In this document: piece after piece, positions 42,280 to 50,119 of the stretch
Numbering within the stretch: position 1 is the stretch's first letter
Layout of the letters: each line of letters begins with the position of its first letter
Assembly: GCA_020072655.1 (NCBI GenBank)
Contig: JAIQGH010000004.1
Location: 1 to 64,000 of the forward strand
Length of the DNA stretch: 64,000 nucleotides
Direction of reading: 5' to 3'
From: Terriglobia bacterium
GTDB taxonomy: Bacteria; Acidobacteriota; Terriglobia; UBA7540
Made by a program: the position numbers and the translations under genes
Notes under the pieces: model-generated
Told to the model about the DNA's origin: nothing
The model's input: the letters and a program-made list of their open reading frames with translations, nothing else
Databases searched by the model: none

Positions 42280-42705
42280 ATGGATCCCACACCCGCCAAC
42301 TCGACACCATCCGACGGACCCGCACCGGGCAAAGGCCCCACGCGCGGGGCCATCGCGATGGTCGTCCTGACACTGGGGCTGCTCGCGGCGCTGGTGTGGA
42401 CCTTCAAGCCGCGGCGAGTGCCGTTCACGCCGGCGCCGCTCGATTCTCTCCCCGCCGGTTGCCCGAAACTTGCGCGGGAATTCGTTCCGACCAATATCGC
42501 CGACTTCCCGAGTTCGCTTCTGGCTGGCCTCTCGCCCGACGAGAGGAGGCAGGCGATCTTCCGCCTGAACATGCAGCCTTGCCCGTGCGGCTGCAACTCC
42601 AGTGTGGCCCACTGTCGCATTACCTACCCGGATTGTGAGATCTCGCGCAAGCTGGCTGAGGAGATTGTCGCCAAGATCAAGGCTGAAAGGGTTCAACATC
42701 GGTGA
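42280..42705 (+). CDS. Membrane-anchored CxCGC-domain protein
   Basis: A 141-residue protein of unknown function. Residues ~1-22 are Pro/Ala/Gly-rich and ~23-41 (GAIAMVVLTLGLLAALVWT) a membrane anchor. The C-terminal ~65 residues contain LSPDERRQAIFRLNMQP, then CPCGC (Cys101, 103, 105), Cys112-Arg113 and Cys119, then EISRKLAEEIVAKIK. The Cys pattern CxCGC-x6-CR-x5-CxxSR is identical to that in the TlpA-like protein two genes upstream, and the flanking helix also aligns. It may bind metal or exchange disulfides. A further, lone Cys (PAGCPKLARE) is near residue 62. The ATG at 42280 is 15 bases after the upstream stop, so the genes form an operon. Confidence 0.85.
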   Translation: MDPTPANSTPSDGPAPGKGPTRGAIAMVVLTLGLLAALVWTFKPRRVPFTPAPLDSLPAGCPKLAREFVPTNIADFPSSLLAGLSPDERRQAIFRLNMQPCPCGCNSSVAHCRITYPDCEISRKLAEEIVAKIKAERVQHR

Positions 42706-42834
42706 TGGAACGCCGACGACAGAACCCGGCAATCATCAGGCCAGGATAGATTTGGACTTTACGCGGGCGGCTCGCGTGGGTAATATCAGCCCCACGATCG
42801 CGCTGGCATTACGCTCCGGGCTTGGGGAGCACGG

Positions 42835-43401
42835 ATGAAGATTGGTATTATTTCCGACACGCACGCGTACTTCGACCCGCGCCTGCCGGAGTTGTTGGCG
42901 GGCGTGGACGCCATCCTGCACGGAGGCGACGTCGGGTCGGTGGAGGTTCTGGACGAACTCGCTCAGATTGCCAAAGTCCATGCGGTCCGCGGCAACGTGG
43001 ACCCGCGTGAGCTCGAGCTCCCGCCCTCACTCTGCATGGGGTTCGAGAATGTCCAGGTGGAAGTGCATCACCAGTTGGCAATCCCCCAGTCCGAGCTCGA
43101 GGCCTGGTCGGACGGCGCGCTGCTGGTGAAGATGCGCCCGGAGCGCCGCGATGGTTTCCTGAAAACCTTCGGCGAGGCGACGCGCGTGGTGGTTTTCGGG
43201 CACAGCCACAAACCTTGCCTCTTGACGATGGGGCACAAGATCTTCTTCAACCCGGGCAGCGCCGGTCAGCAACGGTTCTCGCTACCACGCTGCTTCGGGA
43301 CACTGGAGATTTTCCCGCGCGGCGTCCGCGGCTCGCTGGTGAGTCTGGAGCGGCACAATGAGAGATTGCCCGCGAAAGTCTGGTTGCCGGTGGGAGGTTA
43401 G
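42835..43401 (+). CDS. YfcE/MJ0936-type metallophosphodiesterase
   Basis: A 188-residue calcineurin-like phosphoesterase with the metal-binding order D-x-H...GD...GN(x)D/H...GHSH: MKIGIISDTHAYFDPRL, ILHGGDVGSVEVL, VHAVRGNVDPRE, then VVFGHSHKPCLL and FFNPGSAGQQRFSLPR. Such enzymes have two-metal active sites and cleave phosphodiesters, with cyclic nucleotides in some members. The natural substrate is unknown. The start is an ATG just after GGGGAGCACGG. It lies 130 bases after the Cys-rich gene and five bases before a microprotein gene, so it may head its own unit. Confidence 0.9.
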   Translation: MKIGIISDTHAYFDPRLPELLAGVDAILHGGDVGSVEVLDELAQIAKVHAVRGNVDPRELELPPSLCMGFENVQVEVHHQLAIPQSELEAWSDGALLVKMRPERRDGFLKTFGEATRVVVFGHSHKPCLLTMGHKIFFNPGSAGQQRFSLPRCFGTLEIFPRGVRGSLVSLERHNERLPAKVWLPVGG

Positions 43402-43406
43402 CCACC

Positions 43407-43505
43407 ATGCTGACCCTAAAGAAAGTCAAACGCATCCTGGAAATTGTCGCGACCGTGGCCGCGGTGGCGGTGGTTTTGATCGAGAAGTTGGAGAAGAAAT
43501 CGTAG
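43407..43505 (+). CDS. 32-residue single-pass membrane microprotein
   Basis: Reading MLTLKKVKRILEIVATVAAV then AVVLIEKLEKKS, this tiny frame encodes a basic N-terminus, one hydrophobic helix and a charged C-terminus, a typical single-span microprotein. The ATG at 43407 is preceded by GGGAGGTTA with eight-base spacing, a strong ribosome site, and it starts five bases after the phosphodiesterase stop. Its TAG stop lies in a GTAGCG repeat. Translation is not proven; a partner, if any, may be the preceding enzyme. Confidence 0.6.
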   Translation: MLTLKKVKRILEIVATVAAVAVVLIEKLEKKS

Positions 43506-43554
43506 CGCGCCGCTTCAGCACGGCGTGCCGGGTCACCCGGTAACGGAGCGCTAC
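43502..43554. repeat. GTAGCG...CGCTAC repeat between convergent genes
   Basis: GTAGCGCGCCGCTTCAGCAC at the left and ACGGAGCGCTAC at the right form outer arms GTAGCGC/GCGCTAC around a hairpin GCCGGGTCACCCGGT. TAG at 43503-43505 ends the microprotein, and the minus-strand TAG at 43551-43553 ends gltX. Confidence 0.78.
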
Positions 43555-45020
43555 GCCCGCAGACGCTCGGCTGCCCTGAGCAGCCGCTCGACGACCCGCC
43601 TCCGCCCCAGCACGGCCATCACCTCAAACAATCCCGGGGCCACGGCTTGACCCGTCAGCGCCACCCGCGAAGCGTTGATGAGCAGGCCGGCTTTCACTGC
43701 CTTTTCTTCGGCTAGAAGGCGCAAAGCCTTCTCCGTTTCCTGACGATCGAACGGGTCAATGCCCGCGAGCCGCTCGGCGAGCGCCGTGAGCAAAGCCGGC
43801 AGAGAGGCGTCCTTCCAGAACTTCTTCGCCGCTTCCGGATCGTATTCGTACTCATCCGAAAAGAAGGCGCGAAACGCGCCGGAGAAATCTTTGAGGGTCC
43901 GGGTTCGCGATTGGAGCAATCGCACGGCGGCCTCGAATCGGCTTCGATCTTCGTCCTGAATTCTGAATTCCGAATTCTGAATTCTCTCTCCCACTGCGGG
44001 CCGCATTTGAGCGTTGTGCAGCTCCTCCTCCACCAGCGGCAGCAGCCGTTCGACGGGCAGCGTGCGGAGATATTCGGAGTTCATCCAGGCGAGTTTCTCG
44101 GGGTCGAAGACCGCGTTGGATTTCGAGATCGCGCTCAGCTCGAATTCCCTCACCATCTCCTCAATGGGCACGATTTCCTTGCCGCCCGGCGGCGTCCAGC
44201 CTAGCAGCGCCAGGAAATTCACCAGCGCCTCCGGCAGGATGCCCTGCTCGCGGTAAGCCTCAACGGAAGTGGCGCCGTGCCGCTTGGACAAGCGCGCGCG
44301 GTCCGGCCCGAGGATGAGCGGCAGGTGCGCGAAGACCGGTGTCGGCGCGCCGAGCGCCTGGTACATCAGGATTTGTTTGGGTGTATTCGAGAGGTGGTCG
44401 GCCCCGCGCACCACGTGGGTCACGCGCAGGTCGAGGTCATCGGCCACAACGCCCAGGTGATAGGTGGGGTGGCCGTCGGAGCGCAAGAGCACAAAATCTT
44501 CGATGTCGGTGTTCTCGATTTCAATGTGGCCGAAGACCTGATCGTCAAAGCTCGTCTTGCCCGCTTCAGGGACTCGGAAGCGGATGGCGAACGGCTCGCC
44601 CGCAGCGCGCCGACTCGCCCGCTCGGCCTCGGACAGATGGCGGCAGGCTCCGTCGTATTTCCAAGCGCGCCGCTCGGCCTCGGCTTGGGCGCGCCTCGCC
44701 TGAAGCTCTGCGACCGAACAGAAGCAAGCATAAGCGTGTCCAAGCCGTTCGAGTTCCGCGGCCATCGCGCGATATCGTGCGAGACGCTCCGACTGCAGGA
44801 TCGGCCCCTCGTCCCACGTGAGCCCCAGCCACTCCATGCTGCGCAGGATGGCCGTAGTCAACTCAGGTTTCGAGCGATCCACGTCGGTATCTTCAATGCG
44901 CAGGATGAACACGCCGCCGTGATGCCGCGCGAAGAGCCAGTTGTAGAGCGCCGTGCGCGCTCCTCCCACGTGCAGATAGCCGGTGGGCGAGGGGGCGAAG
45001 CGGACGCGGATGCCAGTCAT
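43551..45020 (-). CDS. gltX: Glutamyl-tRNA synthetase
   Basis: A ~489-residue class I synthetase that charges tRNA-Glu. The HIGH-type motif is APSPTGYLHVGGARTAL, IEDTDVDRS follows, and the KMSKS-equivalent is ARLSKRHGATSVEAYRE. The C-terminal anticodon-binding domain includes LKDFSGAFRAFFSDEYEYD and ends AERLRA. Near residue 350 an in-frame low-complexity stretch (ERIQNSEFRIQDEDR) is encoded by a repeated GAATTCTGAATTCC tract, which breaks the usual alignment between two helices. An ATG at 45023 and one at 45020 are adjacent; I chose the second. The stop codon lies in the 43502-43554 repeat. The TonB gene upstream is on the same strand, 153 bases away. Confidence 0.95.
   Translation of the reverse strand: MTGIRVRFAPSPTGYLHVGGARTALYNWLFARHHGGVFILRIEDTDVDRSKPELTTAILRSMEWLGLTWDEGPILQSERLARYRAMAAELERLGHAYACFCSVAELQARRAQAEAERRAWKYDGACRHLSEAERASRRAAGEPFAIRFRVPEAGKTSFDDQVFGHIEIENTDIEDFVLLRSDGHPTYHLGVVADDLDLRVTHVVRGADHLSNTPKQILMYQALGAPTPVFAHLPLILGPDRARLSKRHGATSVEAYREQGILPEALVNFLALLGWTPPGGKEIVPIEEMVREFELSAISKSNAVFDPEKLAWMNSEYLRTLPVERLLPLVEEELHNAQMRPAVGERIQNSEFRIQDEDRSRFEAAVRLLQSRTRTLKDFSGAFRAFFSDEYEYDPEAAKKFWKDASLPALLTALAERLAGIDPFDRQETEKALRLLAEEKAVKAGLLINASRVALTGQAVAPGLFEVMAVLGRRRVVERLLRAAERLRA
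43958..43985. repeat. GAATTC tandem repeat inside gltX
   Basis: The 28-base tract carries four GAATTCY-type units in a row (GAATTCTGAATTCCGAATTC, then TGAATTCT). It is in frame and adds about nine residues to GltX. Confidence 0.8.
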
Positions 45021-45172
45021 CAATTTGTCCTGCTGACGATCAGGGGCCGACGGCGCGGATTAATGCTGCGCGCCCAAGCCCCCTCATCGTATGCCATCCA
45101 CCAGGGGAAAGGAAGGCGGCTGCGTGGCCTGCCGAACAGCAACCTCACGGGCGAAGTCAGCCGGATCGAAGC

Positions 45173-47392
45173 TCAGAAATGAAAACGGTAGCGCAGTTCC
45201 ACCGCGACCTGGCGCGGCTGCGCGAAATGCGTCCCCCCGAACGTGTTGCTGTTATCCAGCAGATAGCGCCGGTTCATCAAATTCAAAGCCTGCACTTGCA
45301 GCGACCACGACTCGCCGAACGACTTCCCGAGCGCTAAGTCGGCGGTGGTATGCGAGGGCAAGTGCGCCGGCCCATCGCCATTCAGAAACCCCGAGCCATA
45401 GGCCACCACCAGGGAAGCCCAAATCTTTCGCGGCAGATCGACGTACAGGTTGGCGCTCAACGTGTCGCGCTGGTCGTGGTCGAGAAAGTAGTAGCCGGCA
45501 TTTTCCGGTGGCGCGAAGTCCGTCAAGCCGCCGCTCACTCCTCCCTGCGCCTCGACGTACTGGCGCGAGTAAGCGAGACGCGTGCTCGCTCGCCCGAAAA
45601 GGCGAGGGGATCGAAGGCTTGCTTCCCAGCCACGAATGCGCGCGCGCTCCAGCGTCAACGGGAAGAAGATGTTGGAATTGCCGAGCGCGTCGTGGTCGAA
45701 GAAATTCTTGGCGCCGGTTCGGAAGTTGGTGATTTCCGCGAGCCAGCCGCGGGCGGGAATAGTCAAGCCGAATTCGTGTTGTTCGTCCCTCTCGCCGCGC
45801 AGGGGGATGAAACCGAACCCTTGAGCGAGGGCCACGTCCAGAAGTGGACCCGAGACGGTCGTGAGCGGTGGCGCCTGGTAGAAGCGGCCGTAATATCCAT
45901 GCAGCGTCCAGCCCAGTTTGGGCAGGCGCAACGCGGCTCCCAGGCGAGGATCGGCGGCAGTCTCAGTGATCGCACCGGAAAACCGTGTCAGGCGCACACC
46001 GCCGTTGAGCGTCAGCCAAGGTGTGAGCCGGTACTGGTCTTCGACGAACAGCGCACCGACGTTTCCCCAGACCCGCTCGCGTTGGGCCAGAGAGGCCAAA
46101 CTGGGGTCGGTCGAAGTCAAGCTCAGAAATGTGTTTTCCCGCTCCGCGAAGCCGGTAACTCCCACCTTCGCATTGTGGCTGCCGGTGGTCACCGCGAGCG
46201 TGATATTCGCGCCGACGTAATGGGAGGATTGGTCGTTCTCGGGAATCACCGGACGGTCCCCGGCTAGTCCCAGGTAATCCGCGCGATTGAAGTGGTAGTA
46301 CGGCGAGACGGTGAACAACAGGCCGTGGCTCGCGGTGCGGACCCAGGAGAAATTCACAAAGGCGTCGCGCTCGCGGTCCAAATCGCGGATGCCGGCCGAC
46401 TGGTCGGCGGGAGTATTCGGAATCTGGTAATGGTCTCGCCGCAGCGAGGTGACCAGCCGGAGTTGATCGCGCGGCGTGGCGTTGAAGATCAACGAAGCGA
46501 ATCCTCCGACGCCGCTGGTGAGATCGTGAACAACTTCGGAAACCGGCGTCTCCAGCCCCAGGTCCGAGCGGTTGGCGTTCACACTGGCGTAATACGCGAA
46601 CCGCTCCGTATGGCTCCCGAGGCTGAGCTGGTCGTTGGTGGTATGGAAGTTGCCGTAATTCGCCACCAGTTCGGCTTCCTGGTTACGCTCGAAGCCGGAG
46701 CGCGCGACCACATTGAAGACGCCGAAGGTGCGGTCGCCGTATTCAGCCGAATAGCCGCCGCGCTGAACCTCGATATAGTCGATGTCCTTGGGATCGAATT
46801 GCGGTCCCACGTTGGAGGCGATGCTGGTATTGGGGACCGGAACCCCGTCCACCAACCAGCTCACTTGGTGTCCGCCGCGGATGTGGAGCTGGTCGTGAAC
46901 GATATAGGCGCCGGGGACAAAGTCGGTGATCATGGCCAGGCTGTTGGTCTGACTCGCGCCCGGCGTGCGCGCGATTTGCGCGCGATTCACCACGCTTTGG
47001 GAGGCCGAAGACTCAAAGGGAATGGCTTCGGGCGCCGCAGAGACAGTGACCGACTGCCTCACCGTCTCGATCTCGAGAAGGAAATGCAGAATTGGCGCGC
47101 CGCCCGATGCCACGTCGACCGTCATCTCGCCGGGGCGAAATCCTTCGGCAGTGACGGAAACGGAGTATTCGCCGAGCGGCACCGCGGTAAAATCGAATTC
47201 GCCATCGGCATTGGTGCGCGTCTGCTGAGACCAGTCCGAAGAGCGCGCGCGCAGCACGGCCTGCGCCCCAGCGATGGGCCGGTGCAGCGGGTCGTGAACG
47301 ATCCCGCGGACACCACCAAAAATGGTCGCCCCAGCGGGCGGGGCGAGGAAGACGCCTAGCGCGAAGCATCCAAGCAATATCCAAAATCTCAT
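45173..47392 (-). CDS. TonB-dependent outer-membrane receptor with N-terminal carboxypeptidase-like domain
   Basis: A 739-residue receptor. MRFWILLGCFALGVFLAPPA is a signal peptide (ATG 47392, TTGGAGGCTCGCC upstream). Residues ~25-105 are a carboxypeptidase-regulatory-like domain (GGVRGIVHDPLHRPIAGAQA, TNADGEFDFTAVPLGEYSVS), then a plug domain (VVNRAQIARTPGASQTNSLA, DQLHIRGGHQVSWLVDG) and a 22-stranded barrel ending VELRYRFHF with a C-terminal Phe. It takes up a substrate using TonB energy. The N-terminal extension is the layout common in acidobacteria. The gene upstream encodes a Cys/His-rich secreted protein, so metal uptake is a guess. The wider frame to 47638 adds only non-coding residues. 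Confidence 0.92.
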   Translation of the reverse strand: MRFWILLGCFALGVFLAPPAGATIFGGVRGIVHDPLHRPIAGAQAVLRARSSDWSQQTRTNADGEFDFTAVPLGEYSVSVTAEGFRPGEMTVDVASGGAPILHFLLEIETVRQSVTVSAAPEAIPFESSASQSVVNRAQIARTPGASQTNSLAMITDFVPGAYIVHDQLHIRGGHQVSWLVDGVPVPNTSIASNVGPQFDPKDIDYIEVQRGGYSAEYGDRTFGVFNVVARSGFERNQEAELVANYGNFHTTNDQLSLGSHTERFAYYASVNANRSDLGLETPVSEVVHDLTSGVGGFASLIFNATPRDQLRLVTSLRRDHYQIPNTPADQSAGIRDLDRERDAFVNFSWVRTASHGLLFTVSPYYHFNRADYLGLAGDRPVIPENDQSSHYVGANITLAVTTGSHNAKVGVTGFAERENTFLSLTSTDPSLASLAQRERVWGNVGALFVEDQYRLTPWLTLNGGVRLTRFSGAITETAADPRLGAALRLPKLGWTLHGYYGRFYQAPPLTTVSGPLLDVALAQGFGFIPLRGERDEQHEFGLTIPARGWLAEITNFRTGAKNFFDHDALGNSNIFFPLTLERARIRGWEASLRSPRLFGRASTRLAYSRQYVEAQGGVSGGLTDFAPPENAGYYFLDHDQRDTLSANLYVDLPRKIWASLVVAYGSGFLNGDGPAHLPSHTTADLALGKSFGESWSLQVQALNLMNRRYLLDNSNTFGGTHFAQPRQVAVELRYRFHF

Positions 47393-47529
47393 GGCGAGCC
47401 TCCAACAGCTATAAGTTTCTCTGACCGCCGCCGCGCTGGCGAGCACCGGGTTTCTCGGGGGCAGATGCGGAAATTTCCGCCCGGCGCCAGCCGCGAGGCG
47501 TGGTGTAAGTGGAAATTGATCTCTGAGGC

Positions 47530-47904
47530 TCAGACCGCGAAGCGCGGAGGTTGCTCGGGGGGATAGGAATGACCAGGGAGCAGAAGAAAGATTGGCGCGT
47601 GGACGTTCCACCGCGCGGAGACAGGCGGGATGCGACATGAACAGTCCGCGGGGACGATGAGAACATTCAAATCGTGCAAATGGATTGCGGCGTCTGCCGG
47701 TTCAATCCCGCAGTGACCGCCATTCGCCATGGCGCACATCGGCGCTTTGCCCCCGCCGTGGACATGGCCTTTGCACGAGCACGCAGCAGGCGGGCACGCG
47801 CAAGACTCCAGCGGCGCCTTCACCGACATCCAGCGGAGCGATGGAATGAGGAGCGATGGCACGAGGAGCGATGCCGTGACAAAAATGGCCACAATAAAAC
47901 GCAT
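47530..47904 (-). CDS. Secreted Cys/His-rich protein upstream of the TonB receptor
   Basis: A 124-residue exported protein of no family I recognise. MRFIVAIFVTASLLVPSLLI is a signal-like helix. The middle is dense in metal ligands: ESCACPPAACSCKGHVHGGG then MCAMANGGHCGIE, with CSC again near residue 88 (nine Cys and several His and Met in ~65 residues). The pattern of CxC, HxH and GGHCG suggests binding of copper or a similar soft metal. It ends in a Pro-rich LLPGHSYPPEQPPRF tail with another hydrophobic patch (APIFLLLPG). It lies 137 bases upstream of the TonB gene on the same strand, and a promoter with TTGCCC/TAAAAT precedes it, so the two are a likely unit. Confidence 0.65.
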   Translation of the reverse strand: MRFIVAIFVTASLLVPSLLIPSLRWMSVKAPLESCACPPAACSCKGHVHGGGKAPMCAMANGGHCGIEPADAAIHLHDLNVLIVPADCSCRIPPVSARWNVHAPIFLLLPGHSYPPEQPPRFAV

Positions 47905-47946
47905 AAGGATTAGCTGCTCTGTCAGCCCTGGAAGCCCTGAACAACC

Positions 47947-47975
47947 ATTTTACACCGGTAACGAGCATGGGGCAA
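47947..47975 (-). promoter_or_regulatory. Promoter for the Cys/His-rich protein and TonB unit
   Basis: On the minus strand TTGCCC, a 17-base spacer and TAAAAT, with the ATG at 47904 about 42 bases downstream. Confidence 0.55.
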
Positions 47976-47991
47976 CCTGTCGCGCGGTTAG

Positions 47992-48036
47992 GTAGCGCCG
48001 GGCGGAATTTGTCCCGACGGCGTCGGGAGCCCGGCA
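47992..48036. repeat. GTAGCG-type repeat, diverged
   Basis: GTAGCGCCGGGCGGAATTTG then GTCCCGACGGCGTCGGGAGC and CCGGC. Arms GCCGGGC/GCCCGGC are recognisable. Confidence 0.5.
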
Positions 48037-48386
48037 CACGCCGCCGAGTCAATACATTGCAGGTGGGAGGTCAAGGTGTTAGGGGAGGAACGCGCCGAGA
48101 CGAAGGTCCCCTGGCGGCAGGGATAGGAGGATCCCGCCGCCAAGGGCGACAGCGCCACGACGCGTTTGGAGGCAGGTTAAGGAATGGCGCTGTTCAAGGC
48201 ACACTCGCCTTCCCCTTTTACTCGGCAGAAGCGGCGAGATTCTTGAAGACTTTTGTGGGGACGCCGTCAGGGGAGGAGAAAGCTGCTCAAGCGGGCGCAT
48301 AGGGCATTCCCAAATGCGTTCGCGACATTATCCCTGCCCTGGCGCACCAAGGCTTTAGGAGCCGCGTTATCGCTGCCATAAATCTG

Positions 48387-48458
48387 ATTTGTCCAAAGTT
48401 TTTTTATCACCGCCAAAAAAACTATTTCCTTGACGCAAATTTGTCCAAATTTTAATGT
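48387..48458 (+). promoter_or_regulatory. Porin/ammonium-module promoter with repeated operator-like site
   Basis: The sequence ATTTGTCCAAA occurs exactly twice, at 48387-48397 and 48439-48449, 52 bases apart (about five helical turns). The second copy, extended to ATTTGTCCAAAT, lies between TTGACG (48430-48435) and TAATGT (48453-48458), which form a sigma-70-type promoter with a 17-base spacer. A protein bound there would block polymerase, and two sites on the same face could allow looping. No ntrC/sigma-54 GG-N10-GC element is convincing. Confidence 0.6.
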
Positions 48459-48543
48459 CGAAATTGCTGGTTGTTACGGTCACCGGAACCGCGGGAAACG
48501 CGGCCCGGGATAGACCTCGGGGGAGAAAGCGACATGCAACAAC

Positions 48544-49920
48544 ATGAAGGTTCTTCGTCCAGTTCTTCGTTTAGTACTTGGAACGTGTCTTGCGTGCCTG
48601 ATTTCTCCGACGCTCAGGGCTCAGGATCAAGCGTCTGACTCCCAGGCTGATATCTCCAAGCGGGTAGAGCAACTTCAAAAGGAAGTTGAAGCGCTGCGCG
48701 CCGAGCTGGCCAAGATGAAAGACCAGCAGGCGGCACCTGCGTCTGCGGCCAGTCCCGCCCCGACTCAAGCCGCCCTATCTGCGGCGCCCCCGGCTCCCGC
48801 CACGGCGGCAGAGCCAGCTCCCGCCAGTGGAACCCCCGCCACGCCCGCGGAGCCGGCTTCTGCGTCCGGTGGCAATCCGCTCGCGGGGCTTCTCGCCCAT
48901 ACGAACGTCACGGGTTTTGTTGACACCTACTACGGATACAACTTCAACCAGCCGAACAACCGTACAACTAACTTCCGGGCGTTTGACGGGCCGAACAATC
49001 AGTTCTCGCTGAACATGATTGAACTGATTTTCGACAAGGCCCCCGACGCCAACAACAGCCGCTTGGGATACCACCTGTCGTTCGGTTATGGCAATGCCAT
49101 GAACGTGGTGAACTCAACGGAGCCCGGAGGGCTGGGGTTCGCGCAGTACCTGAAAGAAGGTTATTTGTCGTATTTGGCTCCCGTGGGCAAGGGATTGCAG
49201 TTCGATGTGGGCAAGTTCGTGACCCCACACGGCGAGGAAGTGATTGAGAGCAAGGACAATTGGAATTACTCGCGGGGCCTGCTCTTCACCTATGCCATTC
49301 CGTTCTACCACTTTGGCCTGCGCGCCAAATACGCCTTCAACAGCAAGTTCGCTTTGACGGGATACCTGACGAACGGGTGGAACAACATCGTTGACAACAA
49401 CACCGGCAAGACCGGCGGGGTCACGCTGGCCTGGAACCCGAGCAAGAAGGTCTCGATCGTCCAGAACTATATGGCCGGACCTGAAATGCCCAACACCAAC
49501 GCCCATACACGCCAATTGAGCGACACGGTCGTCTCAATTTCTCCGACCTCGAAGCTCACCTTGGTCGTGAATTACGACTACGGCCGGGGTGATCAACCGC
49601 TCGGCTTCCTGCAGCCGGTTTATTGGACCGGCGTGGCGGGTTACGTCCACTATGCGTTCACGGACAGCCTGGCCTGGACGACGCGTTATGAATATTACAA
49701 TGACCGTGACGGGTTCACGACCGGCACACCCCTCGGCACACACTTCAACGAAGTCACGGAAACGTTTGAAAAGCGGCTGCACAAGAACCTGATTGCCCGG
49801 CTGGAATATCGCTACGACAACTCCAACCACCCCGTTTACACGAAGGGGAGCTCTCCGGTAACGGGTCAGAGCACGGTGGCCGCCGGGTTCATCTACGCGT
49901 TTGACTGGAGGGAATTTTAG
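48544..49920 (+). CDS. Porin (OmpL/BBP2-like beta barrel) with N-terminal coiled coil
   Basis: A 458-residue outer-membrane porin. MKVLRPVLRLVLGTCLACLI is a signal peptide, residues ~34-60 (DISKRVEQLQKEVEALRAEL) a periplasmic coiled coil, ~62-112 a Pro/Ala linker, and ~115-458 a barrel of amphipathic strands (GFVDTYYGYNFNQPNN, FSLNMIELIFDKAPDA, RLGYHLSFGYGNAM, RLEYRYDNSN, AGFIYAFDWREF) ending in Phe. The layout matches the beta-barrel porin-2 family. Given its place as first gene before amt, diffusion of ammonium or small nitrogen compounds into the periplasm is likely but not shown. The ATG at 48544 follows CATGCAACAAC and has no strong ribosome site; GGGGGAG lies ~20 bases upstream. Confidence 0.88.
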   Translation: MKVLRPVLRLVLGTCLACLISPTLRAQDQASDSQADISKRVEQLQKEVEALRAELAKMKDQQAAPASAASPAPTQAALSAAPPAPATAAEPAPASGTPATPAEPASASGGNPLAGLLAHTNVTGFVDTYYGYNFNQPNNRTTNFRAFDGPNNQFSLNMIELIFDKAPDANNSRLGYHLSFGYGNAMNVVNSTEPGGLGFAQYLKEGYLSYLAPVGKGLQFDVGKFVTPHGEEVIESKDNWNYSRGLLFTYAIPFYHFGLRAKYAFNSKFALTGYLTNGWNNIVDNNTGKTGGVTLAWNPSKKVSIVQNYMAGPEMPNTNAHTRQLSDTVVSISPTSKLTLVVNYDYGRGDQPLGFLQPVYWTGVAGYVHYAFTDSLAWTTRYEYYNDRDGFTTGTPLGTHFNEVTETFEKRLHKNLIARLEYRYDNSNHPVYTKGSSPVTGQSTVAAGFIYAFDWREF

Positions 49921-50119
49921 CAGCTCCCACCAGCCTATCGACGTCGGGAAAGTCTGAAGTTCAGGGCAAATTCACAATTCAGGATGGAAAGCGGAGATCG
50001 CGTACTTTTTGCGGGATGGCGGCTTGGTTCTCGAATCAAACACCCCCAATGACCAGCGGCCAAGCCGCTCCCGCGCCAGGGTCTGAGCACGTTGTGGAGA
50101 GACAAGGAAGGAGCGCCCC

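Larger units (their letters stand above)
47905..48543. other. Divergent regulatory region between TonB unit and porin
   Basis: This 639-base gap holds a minus-strand promoter (47947-47975), one GTAGCG repeat, and the porin promoter with repeated operator-like sites (48387-48458). Short open frames between 47967 and 48302 look random: no ribosome site and strongly basic products. Confidence 0.45.

Noticed and set aside
47967-48302. Small plus- and minus-strand frames in the TonB/porin gap
   Set aside because: No ribosome sites, Arg/Gly-rich random-looking products, and overlap of a repeat.
48440-48480. Possible sigma-54 promoter before the porin (TTGCT near 48466)
   Set aside because: The required GG dinucleotide about 10 bases upstream of the GC is missing, and a good sigma-70-type promoter overlaps.
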